DNA from: Tilletia caries
Taxonomy: Eukaryota > Basidiomycota > Exobasidiomycetes > Tilletiales > Tilletiaceae
Length of the DNA: 64,000 bases
Assembly: GCA_032718865.1 (NCBI GenBank)
Contig: JALUTQ010000040.1
Coordinates: 868,001 to 932,000 of the forward strand
Direction: 5' to 3'
The position numbers and the translations under genes are program-made. Shown here piece by piece: positions 1 to 8,800 of the stretch. Position 1 is the stretch's first letter, and every line of letters starts with the position of its first letter. The notes beneath the pieces are model-generated. The model saw nothing but the letters and a program-made list of their open reading frames with translations, was not told where the DNA came from and did no database searches.

Positions 1-594
1 GCCCGGGCGAACTCGTCCGTCTTGGCGAGGGCCACTGAGGAGACGGAACGTTCAGAACTCGGTGCCGAGGGTGAGAGGGTGAAAAACGACTTACTCAAAG
101 AAGGATTGTTGTAGCCGATTCCGATCGAAGCAATCTGGGCAAAGACGTCCAGCATCTTGTTGCCATCAGCGTCGACGATATAGTTCCTGAAGATGACAGA
201 CACATGTGAACTTGGCTGCCGGCTACCCTCATAGGCAGAAAGAACAAGAACTCACCCGTCGCATTTTTCATAGTCTGGAGATCGAAAAGCAGGCTGACCA
301 GCGATCAGCATGGGACGATATTCTGCGAGGACAGAGCGTGAAGTACGCACCGACTACGAAAGTATGGGCCAGGGTTGAAGAGAAGGTATCGATTTCAGCA
401 CTGAGCTCTTTGGACCGGGGCCCTGGCACAGATGTGGAGAGCGAAGGCGCGGTGGGTTCGGAGGGGAAGAAGCTCGACTTCGTCTTCAGCGGGATTGACG
501 GCGAAGGGGCAGCATGAGTTGCGAGGGAGCGGACACAGAGCGAGGTCTGCTTTGCCCGGCTGAGCATCCGACTTCGAAGGACGTGCGCAGACAT
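1..594 (-). CDS. UGA1: 4-aminobutyrate aminotransferase, N-terminal part (gene runs off the left edge)
   Basis: Pyridoxal-phosphate enzyme that moves the amino group of GABA to 2-oxoglutarate in the GABA shunt. Four exons can be read on the minus strand: 358..594, 256..293, 95..186 and 1..34, with introns of 64, 69 and 60 nt. The joined frame gives GPRSKELSAEIDTF, DYEKCDGNYIVDADGN, FAQIASIGIGYNNP and LMALAKTDEFAR, which is the conserved N-terminal block of eukaryotic GABA transaminases. The catalytic lysine lies beyond the window. The first 40 or so residues (MSAHVLRSRMLSR...) are basic, hydroxylated and free of acidic residues, as in a mitochondrial presequence. The first exon's 3' splice site partner is the least certain: the acceptor at 293/294 keeps the frame, and a second acceptor lies about 30 nt upstream. 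Family call firm; exon 1/2 junction moderate. Confidence 0.85.
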
Positions 595-1092
595 CTTGTG
601 AGTTACTTATGGTTGACGAGATACAAGATATGTATAAATGGTCAGGACAGAGGAGAAGGGGAAAGGGAAAGGGAAAGGAGAGAGGACAGGAGGGCAAGGC
701 GAGAGGGAGATGAGGCGATGAGGTGCTACAGCTGGTGAGAGGTCCGAGCGACGACAGACTGACCAGCCTCGCCACGTCGTTCGTTCACCTTCGCCGCTGC
801 TTCGGTCCCGACAGCATGAAGCATCTCGCTGCCGGAGGAGAACTCAGAACAAACTTTCCCTTTGTCTCGCGTCGCGCTCGCGGAAGAAGATGGTGTCGCG
901 TCAGATAAGATGTAATCGCTGTCGCTCGTCCTCGGCTGACGTGAGGACGTGACGCGTGTGGATGTGACACGTGGCACCGCGTCGCGTCGGGTGCGTGGAA
1001 AACTTTTGAGTCGAGCCGACGAGCGTCGGTGCCACTGACCGGACGACCATCTCCTCAAGGTCGTCCTTCTCACATCACACTCAGTCCTCACT
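595..1092. other. Intergenic DNA upstream of the GABA transaminase
   Basis: No convincing gene. The stretch holds a purine-rich run (about 655-720, repeated GGGAAAGG-like units) and CGTG/GTGAC-rich sequence at 950-975. It presumably carries the promoter of the minus-strand GABA transaminase gene. The DIRS-like element appears to begin at its right edge. Confidence 0.5.
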
Positions 1093-1112
1093 GTTGCGTC
1101 AAGTGCGCAGTT
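1093..1112 (+). repeat. Candidate left inverted terminal repeat of the DIRS-like element
   Basis: GTTGCGTCAAGTGCGCAGTT is the inverse, with 3 mismatches in 20, of AACTGCGCAACTCACGCAAC at 8524-8543, including a 9-base exact core. The pair brackets the element's coding region, as expected for DIRS-type inverted termini. A match this good could still arise by chance at about the percent level, so this is a candidate only. Confidence 0.35.
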
Positions 1113-1222
1113 GAGTAGTACGTTCGATTCCTCTTTTCTTTGCCCTCTTCAACTCTACCATCATCACATCTACATCTTCTTCGCTTTCATCCCTCTCTCC
1201 TTCCTCGAGCAGCTCTATCGTC

Positions 1223-3887
1223 ATGGCACCTCGGCCCACCCGTAACTCTGGTGGCCTTGGCAACCTCGAAACCCCGCTCCTGCTGCTTCCCGAGCCCAGT
1301 CTGGCTCTTCTCCCAACTCCACGGTCGAGCAAATGCAACAAGTTCAAGCGCAAGCTCGGCTGGTCGACAACTCTGCTGCTGGTGCGGGTGCGGACGTGGT
1401 CGAGGACGACCTGGTTGAGGCGAACGAGCAAGAGGACGTTGCCCCGGAAGACAATCGTGCTCCGGTGGCTGACGAGGTGGGCATCCAGGACGACCTCCAG
1501 CGCAACGTCATCGAGTACGCGCCCCGTCGTATCCCCGACTACGCCAATCTCGACCTCGAAGAGGACGTTCGGCAGTTCTTCAAAAGCTGTGATCCGGATG
1601 CGCTGGCCCACAAGAAGCGCGTTGAAGACGGTCTTCGTGGCGCGCTCCAGGATCCATTCGAGGAGCCCCAACAAGGTCCTTTCCCCAAGCACCGGGAACC
1701 GGAGCAGCACAAGGTCACAAAGACCTACGCCTCCAAAGGGAAAGCTCGCCGTCGCTCCTCCGACTCGGACTCGGAGCTCAGTGAGGAGGTGCGTCGACAG
1801 ATCCGTCGACAACTCAAGTCTCAACGGCCTAGAACTCCGGAGCGCACCAATGTCGACGACCTCTTCAACCTGTTCAAGCAGCTCTCGCCGAGCTCGAAGC
1901 AGGAGGCGGTCGGTCGACTGGCGACGAAGGGTCAAGATGCCGCGGACTCGGACTCTGATGCGTCCTACGGTAATCCTTACACCAAGAAGAAGCCATCATT
2001 CGCGGCGCCTTCCGCTTCGGCGTCGTCGTCAAAGCACAAGCTCTCCCCCCTTTGGGGATCGTCGATCAAGAAGAAGAAGGTGGCGCCTCCACTGTCCCGT
2101 TACGACAGTGAGCCCTCAGTGCTCCGCGGCCGGCCCTTCCAGCAGAAGGCAAAGAGCTCCGCATCAATCGACCTGCCGTCTCTGGTGGTCGTCAACAAGC
2201 TCAGGAGCTCCCTCTACGTGCCCTTGTGGCACTTTACTCAGGAGGGCGTTGCGGACGGTCGTGCTCGGGAGGCCCACGTTCTTCAAACGACCAACCACAC
2301 ACTCACTCAGCTCCTCGAAACCTCCGGCAATCATGCGCCCCTCGGTCAACACAAGAAGCAAGACCGGGCCATGACCTACCGGGAGATGTCGGCTGCCTTC
2401 AACACCTTCATCAAGACGATGGAGAAGGTCGTGCACGAGGCCTCGGGGGAGGAGAAGGAGTGGTTGGGGATTGAGAAGGATGCCTGGGTGGAGATGTGGA
2501 CCATGATCCGGGATCATGAGTTCATAGCGAAGCCAAACGGATGGTCGATCCTTGCGCTTTATGTGGACTTCCTTCGCCACGACTACTACGACGCGCCATA
2601 CGGCAGCAGACTCGATCCGAGCTGCTGGCAGAAGGACATCATGGCAAACATACGAGCTCAGTTCGAGTTCGGCGGGATCCTTTCGGCCTCCTCTTCCTCT
2701 GCTGCTCAGTCTGCGGCCTCCGGCATTAACATCATCGGCCAGGCCTCCTCGTCTTCCTCAAGTCGGTCGCAGCGCAAGAAGGAGCGCGCGGCACAGGGCG
2801 CGCAGCCCTTTCAACAAGGCCCCTCGGCGTAATCTCCACACGCACTTGGGGCTAAGGAAAGGCGCGGAGGAACTCCGCGCCTCCGCGCCTCCGCCCGCCT
2901 ACCTCCGCCAAAACTCCGCGCTCATTTTTGGGCGGAACATTCCGTCCGGCCAAGACAGTGGTGTCAGCAAGGCCGGTATCATTCCGTCCGCCGTAGCAGG
3001 GTGGTCCTCACCGAGGCCGCCTCCTCCGTCCGCGGTGGGTAGCCGGAGTTTTTCAAGGAGGAGACCTCCGTCCGCCTTCCTCCGGCGGAGTTCCGGCGGA
3101 GTTCCGCGCCTCCGCGATCCCAACCTGCCGACCGAAGTCATGGTCTCAGACTTTGGAGTTACATGCTTAAATCGGCGAAAAAAATCATTTGAAGAGGGGT
3201 CTCAAGTCTTGAGACTCCGGCGTGACTAGCGATCACGTGATATGAAACCCGAGACTCCGTCTTCTGAGATCCCTTCAATAGGAGAGACCCTGTGTAACCC
3301 CTGGGTTTTCAGTCTCAGAGCGGAGTAAGCGCGGAGGCGCGGAGTTCCGCCGGAACTCCGCCGAAGTTGGGGCCGTCGACACCTCCGTCCGCGCTCAAGT
3401 CCGGGAACCTCAAACTTCTCCGCCCTCCGTCCGCGTTCAAGTCGTTGGCGGTACTTCTCCGTCCGCCCCTCCGCTGTCAGCCTCCGCGGTACGGAGGACG
3501 TCCTCCGGCGGAGGAAAATCGGCGGAGTTTTGCGGTACGGAGGCGCGGAGGGCGCGGAACTCCGCCGAGAGCGCGGAGGTGACGCCTTTCCTTACTTGGG
3601 GCCTGTTTCGTCTGTGGATCACGAGCTCGCCACAACATCGAGGAATGCAACCTTACACCAGAAGGTCGAGATGCGGCCCACGCCAAGCGCGGAGCGGACC
3701 GGTCCCTCGTCCGTGCTTCCGACGGTACCACAAGAATCTGTCACCGATGGAACCTGCCCACGGCTGCTACGTCAAGAGTGGCACGTGCAAGGCCGGAAGA
3801 CACGAGTGTTCGGTCTGTGGAGCTGCCGGTCACGGCTGCCAAGAGTGCGCCGTCGGTGAAGCCAAGCCCAAGCCCACTCAGGGCTGA
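1223..3887 (+). pseudogene. DIRS-like Gag with C-terminal zinc knuckles (broken)
   Basis: A good ATG lies at 1223 (MAPRPTRNSGG), but the long open frame (1333..2832, 499 residues) is one frame away; in-frame sequence can be followed back to about 1275, so a small indel near the N-terminus is likely. The body is acidic, then Ser/Lys-rich with bipartite basic stretches. A TAA at 2830-2832 ends the frame just before the MITE at 2853-3594. The MITE plus one target duplication is 750 bp, so the frame is preserved across it, and the same frame reads on into a zinc knuckle, CFVCGSRARHNIEEC (3604-3648). A second cysteine block, CYVKSGTCKAGRHECSVCG followed by a C-x2-C-x4-H-x4-C knuckle, sits in the -1 frame at about 3760-3887. 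The copy therefore carries a stop, an insertion and at least two frame changes. Confidence 0.65.
2853..3594. mobile_element. GC-rich hAT-like MITE inserted in the DIRS-like gag
   Basis: The element is 742 bp and has no coding capacity. Its ends are a perfect 12-bp inverted repeat, TAAGGAAAGGCG, at 2853-2864 and inverted at 3583-3594. It is flanked by a perfect 8-bp duplication, CTTGGGGC, at 2845-2852 and 3595-3602. An 8-bp duplication with TAAGG-type ends fits the hAT superfamily. The interior is built from many short GC-rich units of the type GGCGGAG, CGGAGTTCCGCC and GCGCGGAGG in both orientations, the dense subterminal repeat pattern typical of transposase binding sites. Removing the element and one duplication joins the host frame exactly. 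Confidence 0.85.
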
Positions 3888-4296
3888 GGGGTTTGCGTCG
3901 GTGATCGCGGAGATGGACTTGCTGCATGCCTTCCCGACGGTGGTGGAAGGCATCGAGAGGGGATTTGGGTTTGGCATCCCTCCACTTCGGTCAACTGTCA
4001 TCAACCCAAATCACGCAACAGCTGAGGAGGATCTCAAGATCCTCCACGAGATCATATCGAAGGAGATGGGGATGGGAAGGGTGCTTGGGCCGTTCACGCG
4101 GGAGGAGGTCGAGGCGGAGGTCGGTTGCTTCCAGACCTCGCCTCTGGGTCTGGTTCCCAAGCCGGGGGGCAAGTGGCGCATGATTCAGGACTTCTCTTAC
4201 CCTCGGGGTAATGATGCGGTGGCTGCGATCAATGGGTTCATCGACTCGGATGAGTTTGTTTGCGGTTGGGATGGCTTCGTGGCCATGTTGGATGAG

Positions 4297-4532
4297 GTCA
4301 GTGTTTCTTGATGACTCGCATGCTCTATGAGCCTCTGCCTCCCCTACTCTTCCCCTCTATCTCTCACTCTGTGATGAGCTCTGGCATGGACTCTGTCCCT
4401 CTGCAATCATAATCCGAGCTTCGCCTCGTTGATCTCCTGATTGATTCACTCGCCTACACACTGCTCTGGGATGCGTGTTTGGCTAGCAGCAGTAGCTGAC
4501 TCTCTTGGTTCATTCTCTCCTCTGGCTCACAG
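4297..4532 (+). other. Apparent spliceosomal intron inside the reverse transcriptase
   Basis: The RT frame reads MLDE at 4285-4296, then GTCAGTG, and resumes after CTCACAG at 4533 (VRSAAPDSFAAM...AQEAF). Both sides are conserved RT sequence and splicing restores the frame (236 nt, phase 0). The interval has stops in the RT frame and is pyrimidine-rich upstream of the acceptor. It could instead be a later insertion, but no duplicated flank is visible. Confidence 0.6.
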
Positions 4533-5053
4533 GTTCGCTCTGCTGCTCCGGACTCCTTCGCGGCCATGGCAGACGCGCAGGAGGCGTTCCGCGCGATCAG
4601 CGCTCGGAAAGATCAATGGCCAGGCTTGGTTATCGCGCTGCCGCTGGGAGGCTTCGGCATCGACACCCGTCTGCCGTTCGGGCTCGCATCCGCCACGGGC
4701 GTCTGGGGAACGGTGGCTGACCTGGTGAAGGTCATGCTCGTCCATCGAATTGCTGGTTTAAGGGTCATCAAGTGGGTCGACGACTTCATCTTCGTCAAGC
4801 CGCCGTCCTCTGAACTCCAACTCAAGGACATTCACGCTGCGACAGAGAGCCTTGGCTTCCCCTGGCACCCGTCCAAGTTTTCGGAGTTCGGCCCCAAGGT
4901 TACGTACCTGGGGTTCGAATGGGATTTGCACAAGATGACGGTAAAACTCCCGGACGACAAGAGGGACGCTTTCAGGCAGCGCGTCGCGGCCTTCCGGCAC
5001 TCAGATGTCAAGTCATTGAAGGAGGTTAGGGAGGTTTGCGGCTCTCTACAGCA

Positions 5054-6210
5054 CAGGGCTCGGCAAAACTAAGGCGACTAAGAAACTAAGACTATTCGAC
5101 TAAGCCTTAGTCCCGACTAGACTAGACTATGACTAAGGGTTTTTGGCATCCGACTATGACTATGACTAAGGCCCCGCCAGGTCCGATTATAGTCGGTATT
5201 AGTCTGTTAGTCAGACCCTTTTTTGGGTTTTTCGTCCGGGCTGAGATGCTTGGAAGGTCCTCCTTTGCATTCACAAACTATTTCGAGTCGTGCATTTCGA
5301 ATTAGTAGGTACACATAATTGTGACAGATATCTCAGACTAACATCCGACGATTCGTCGGATTAGTCCGAGAAATAGTTTGACTTGTCCGACATCTGTGAT
5401 CTGACTAACATCGCATTAGCTGAGTCTCTATTACATAATGTGTTATGTAGTTATGTACACAGCTTTCCGGGTGTGGTACCACGTCCACCTCTGCACGTCT
5501 GCTTGCGATTTGCGAACGGTACGGGGGTCATACTCTTTATACGACGATCTCAGTACCAGACTACCAGTATCCAGTGGCCAGTACTATACTAGGACTATAC
5601 TAGGACTATAGCACCAGTGGTCAGTGCTATGCTACGACTATAGCAGGACTATAGTAGGAATATAGTAGGACTATAGTACCAGTGGCCGGTGCTATAGTAG
5701 GACTATAGTACCAGTGATATAGTTGGTGCTATAGTACTAGTGCTATAGTCATTACGATAGTAAGTATTACATTCGTACAGACAGAATTGCTATAGTAGGT
5801 GTTATAGGAGTGCTATGGGAGATACTATAGTAGTGCTATAGTACTGTCTGTCCGAAAATGGCTGCAAAACAGTGTGAGAACGGCTCAAGAATGGCCTGTG
5901 ATTCAGGATCTCGAATCACAGGCCATTCTTGAGCCGTTCCGCAGTATCGGCCGTAAGTCTCAAGACTATTTGTCGATCAATAGTCCCATAGTCGGACTTA
6001 GTCTAAACTCTAACTAGGGAAACTAATAGTCGGTTAGTGACATGTTAGTCACACGCTAGTCAGGTCCGCTTCCGACTAAGCCAAACTAAGAAACTTAAGT
6101 GACTATTAGTCCCGATTAGACTAGACTAACGGACGGTCCGGGTCAATGTGACTATGACTATGACTAAGGATTTCAGAAAAGTACCGACTATTAGTCGTTG
6201 CCGAGGCCTA
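5054..6210. mobile_element. AT-rich hAT-like MITE inserted in the reverse transcriptase
   Basis: The 1157-bp element has no coding capacity. Ends: CAGGGCTCGGCAA at 5054-5066 and, inverted, TAGGCCTCGGCAA at 6198-6210 (11 of 13 identical, the C/TAGGG form of hAT termini). Flanks: CTACAGCA (5046-5053) and GTACAGCA (6211-6218), an 8-bp target duplication with one changed base. Both subterminal regions are packed with GACTA/TAGTC/CTTAG units. The centre (5570-5850) is a run of CTATAGTAC and GACTATAG units. A long hairpin lies at 5878-5939. Excision with one duplication restores the RT frame exactly (CGSLQHITMMARDL). Confidence 0.85.
5878..5939. repeat. Perfect 27-bp hairpin within the AT-rich MITE
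   Basis: Arms at 5878-5904 and 5913-5939 are exact inverse copies around the 8-nt loop AGGATCTC. The hairpin has balanced base composition, unlike the TA-rich iterons on either side. Confidence 0.9.
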
Positions 6211-6879
6211 GTACAGCATATCACCATGATGGCTCGAGATCTCGCCCCCTACCTGTCGGAGTTCTACAACTTCCTCGCCGCCTGGTCTGCCAAGTCGCAG
6301 TACCAGAAGCTATACGTCCCGGTCCCGGTCCAGGATGAAGCCAAGGTGTGGTACAAGGCGCTTCAAAACGAAATGATTCGTACGACCAGGATGCCCAAGA
6401 ACGTCTTTCCCCTCACTCTCTACGTCGACGCATCCACAGAGTGGGGCATCGGCCTCACCTGTGAGGACAAGTGGGCGGCCTGGATGTTGCTGGCAGGATG
6501 GGATACGAATGGGCGAGGGATCGGCTGGGCTGAGGCCGCCGCCCTCGAGCTCGGGGTGCGCCAGGCTGTGGAGCTGGGCGCCTCGAACTGTGTCCTGAAT
6601 ATTTTCAGTGACAACAAAGGCGTCATTGGCGCGTTCAAACGAGGACGGAGCCGCGGGCGCTCCTCCAACTCCATCATGAGGACGCTCATCGCATTCCAGA
6701 TGGAACATCAACTCGACGTCCGGGTGGAGTATGTCTCCACCCACGTCAACCCGGCCGATGCGCCCTCCCGTGGAACCATGTCTGGTCCGCGTCTTCCTGT
6801 CTTTGACACTCCAGCCCCCCTCCGACCCTTCATCCATGCGGTTCGGCTCGATTGAGTGGTTCAAGACGAACCGTCGTAG

Positions 6880-8139
6880 GGAGGACAAGACTCGGAAGCA
6901 AGAGATGGTCCGGCAGGGGGCTGCGGGGCGCTCTTGCACTCTTCCGACTCGGACTTCTCCCTCATCGAGCGGCAGTGGTCGATCCTTCGACCCAAGACTC
7001 TTCGCTCCGCAGGCTCGCCTGGCTCGCCTGACTTCAAGCCTATCATCAAAAACAAGATTCTGGCGAAGGATCGGATGCTCGCTCTGGCCCCCATCAGTGG
7101 GGACCAACCGGTGCTCCGGACTACATCTGGGTTCAATTTCGACCCGCACGGCTGCCACTGGCAGGCGGTAAAGCGCATCCTCTCCACCTCGCTCGAGGCC
7201 TCTACCCGTTCCAACTATGGAGCGGGCATCGATCACTTCATCCTGTTCTGTCATGAACTCGGAATCCCTCATCGTGACCGGTACCCGGTTTCAGAGGGCC
7301 TGCTTCTGGCCTTCGTCGCCCACATGGGCTTGCGTGTCCGGGCCGGTACGATTCGGAACTACATCTCCGCTCTCGCTACATGGCATCGATCCTGGAACCA
7401 ACCTTTTCACCGCGGCGAGGCCGTGAATCTCGCTCTCCGCGCGATCGAGAAGGCGGGTCCTCCCAAGAAGCCTCTCCGTCCTCCGGTCACTCAAGATGAC
7501 CTGCTCGCGATCTTCAGGATCCTCGACGTCTCAAACAACTCCTTTCACGCGGCCGTCTGGGCCTGCGCTCTCTTCTCCTGGTGGTCGATGTGTCGCCTTG
7601 GGGAGACTACAACGGCCAACCAGGTCACCTGCCCGACGCGCAACGTTATGCGTTCACATCTGCGCGGGATTGCGACGGATGATGCGGGTCTCTCGGTGGC
7701 TACGGTCTGGCTCCCCTGGACCAAGACCACGCTCGTCAGCGGCATGGATAAGTTCATCCTCGACGCCTGCGGGTGCCTCAACCCTGTTTTCGCTCTCCGG
7801 CATCACCTCAGACTCTCCCCGGTCGACCCGACCCTCTCATCTTCAACTCCTCTCTTCGCGTTCCGGGAACGGACTGGGTCGCCCCTCCTTGCTCTCACCA
7901 AGAAGGAGTTTCTCGCTACGGTCAATTCTGCCCTTGCTGCTGCCGGCCGAGAAGCACACGTCGGCCACTCCTTCCGGATCGGTGGGGCAACGGTGCACTG
8001 GCGTGCCGGTGTCCCCATCGACTCCATCAAGCTGATGGGAGGATGGAAGTCGGATACTGTTATGCAGTACCTCCGCAATCTTGACTTGGGCTTGGCCGGT
8101 GCTCATGCACTCACGGCTGCCTTCCTCGGTAGCCCTTAG
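6880..8139 (+). CDS. Tyrosine recombinase of the DIRS-like element
   Basis: Catalyses integration of the DIRS-type circular DNA intermediate by a phage-integrase-like mechanism. The frame is open from 6880 (after TAG 6877-6879) to TAG 8137-8139; the first in-frame ATG is at 7075. The N-terminal half is the SAM-like core-binding domain (LEASTRSNYGAGIDHFILFC, RAGTIRNYISALATWHRSW). The catalytic domain has the first arginine in CRLGETT, the H-x-x-R box in GHSFRIGGATV, and the tryptophan box plus tyrosine in MGGWKSDTVMQYLR. All residues needed for catalysis appear present, so this is the best preserved part of the element. It shares frame 1 with the RNase H block, so the upstream stops 6853-6855 and 6877-6879 may be later mutations in a once continuous polyprotein, or the recombinase may have its own start. 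Confidence 0.85.
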   Translation, partial: GGQDSEARDGPAGGCGALLHSSDSDFSLIERQWSILRPKTLRSAGSPGSPDFKPIIKNKILAKDRMLALAPISGDQPVLRTTSGFNFDPHGCHWQAVKRILSTSLEASTRSNYGAGIDHFILFCHELGIPHRDRYPVSEGLLLAFVAHMGLRVRAGTIRNYISALATWHRSWNQPFHRGEAVNLALRAIEKAGPPKKPLRPPVTQDDLLAIFRILDVSNNSFHAAVWACALFSWWSMCRLGETTTANQVTCPTRNVMRSHLRGIATDDAGLSVATVWLPWTKTTLVSGMDKFILDACGCLNPVFALRHHLRLSPVDPTLSSSTPLFAFRERTGSPLLALTKKEFLATVNSALAAAGREAHVGHSFRIGGATVHWRAGVPIDSIKLMGGWKSDTVMQYLRNLDLGLAGAHALTAAFLGSP

Positions 8140-8523
8140 GCCCCCGCCCCCCCTCTCTGGCTCTCAATCTCTCTCTCTCGTCGGCGATGCTCTTCCGCCT
8201 TGACTCTCTTCCAAACTCTCATAAATCTCAATCACTCTCATCGATCTCAGTCTAACCTCTCTGGTTTTCGGTTTTGACTCTTCCTAGACTTGTCTCTTGG
8301 TTCTCTATTACGATCAGATTGATCCCTGCGTGTTGCTAGGTTGTCGGCTTTGCCCATTCATTCGTCTGGCCGCCGCGGCATGTTCCATACCTTCCTTCGG
8401 GATCATTGGGACGGCGGGCCAGCCGGATAGAATCGGGACTCAGTCGACCAGACCGTTCAGGTCTCCTAACATACACGTGTATCGCTGATCCACGTTTCGT
8501 TCTAGGTCTCTTTCACTGATTCA
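8140..8523 (+). other. 3' untranslated part of the DIRS-like element and flank
   Basis: No gene. The first 150 bases are very C/T-rich with repeated CTCTC and ACTCTC units. An internal region complementary to the termini, expected for a DIRS element, was looked for and not recognised. Confidence 0.4.
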
Positions 8524-8543
8524 AACTGCGCAACTCACGCAAC
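8524..8543 (-). repeat. Candidate right inverted terminal repeat of the DIRS-like element
   Basis: AACTGCGCAACTCACGCAAC, the inverse of 1093-1112 with three mismatches. It lies 258 bp before the next host start codon. No flanking duplication is visible, and DIRS elements do not usually make one. Confidence 0.35.
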
Positions 8544-8800
8544 TAAGCCGAGGATGAGAAAACGCGTCCGGGGCAACCGGCAACACCTGAGACACAAACG
8601 GGAGCTCGTCCTCGCCTTGCTCACTCCCTGTCCCACGACGATCAGCAAGCAGCTATAGTGAGTGGCAGAGTCAAGGAGCCTGCGGTACTTACATACAAAT
8701 AGCGAGGTCGACGCGTCGCGCCGCGTGTCCATCATTCTGTCTGCTGCCCAGCGCGCCTCAACCCCCCGGCCGGTTCGGTAGATTCCAATAGGCAGTAAAC

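Larger units (their letters stand above)
3778..6855 (+). pseudogene. DIRS-like reverse transcriptase and RNase H (interrupted)
   Basis: The frame is open from the gag region into the RT domain (RAEGFASVIAEMDLLHAF, then SPLGLVPKPGGKWRMIQDFS) up to 4296. An apparent intron (4297-4532) follows, then VRSAAPDSFAAMADAQEAF and RLPFGLASATGVWG. The polymerase box IKWVDDFIFV is near 4768-4797. At 5054 a MITE interrupts the codon after CGSLQ. The frame resumes at 6219 (TMMARDLAPYLSEFY) and continues into RNase H with all acidic residues in place: LYVDAST, WAEAAALELG, FSDNKG and HVNPADAPSRG. The MITE plus one duplication is 1165 bp, which accounts exactly for the frame difference between the two halves. 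The frame ends at TGA 6853-6855, and TAG at 6877-6879 follows before the recombinase frame. Confidence 0.8.
1093..8543 (+). mobile_element. DIRS-like tyrosine-recombinase retrotransposon, degenerate, with two MITE insertions
   Basis: The order of coding blocks is Gag-like protein, reverse transcriptase, RNase H, then a tyrosine recombinase instead of a DDE integrase. That combination defines the DIRS/Ngaro order of retrotransposons. All blocks are on the plus strand. The copy is dead: gag has a stop and frame changes, two foreign elements sit inside it (2853-3594 and 5054-6210), and stops separate RNase H from the recombinase. No LTRs are seen. A 20-bp imperfect inverted repeat at 1093-1112 and 8524-8543 (17 of 20 matching) is the best candidate for the termini, so the outer limits are tentative. 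Without the inserts the element would be about 5.5 kb, within the DIRS size range. Confidence 0.75.

Noticed and set aside
1223..2374. 383-codon Arg/Ser-rich frame overlapping gag
   Set aside because: Its start (MAPRPTRNSGG) is probably genuine, but the rest is a frame-shifted shadow of the acidic Gag frame 1333-2832.
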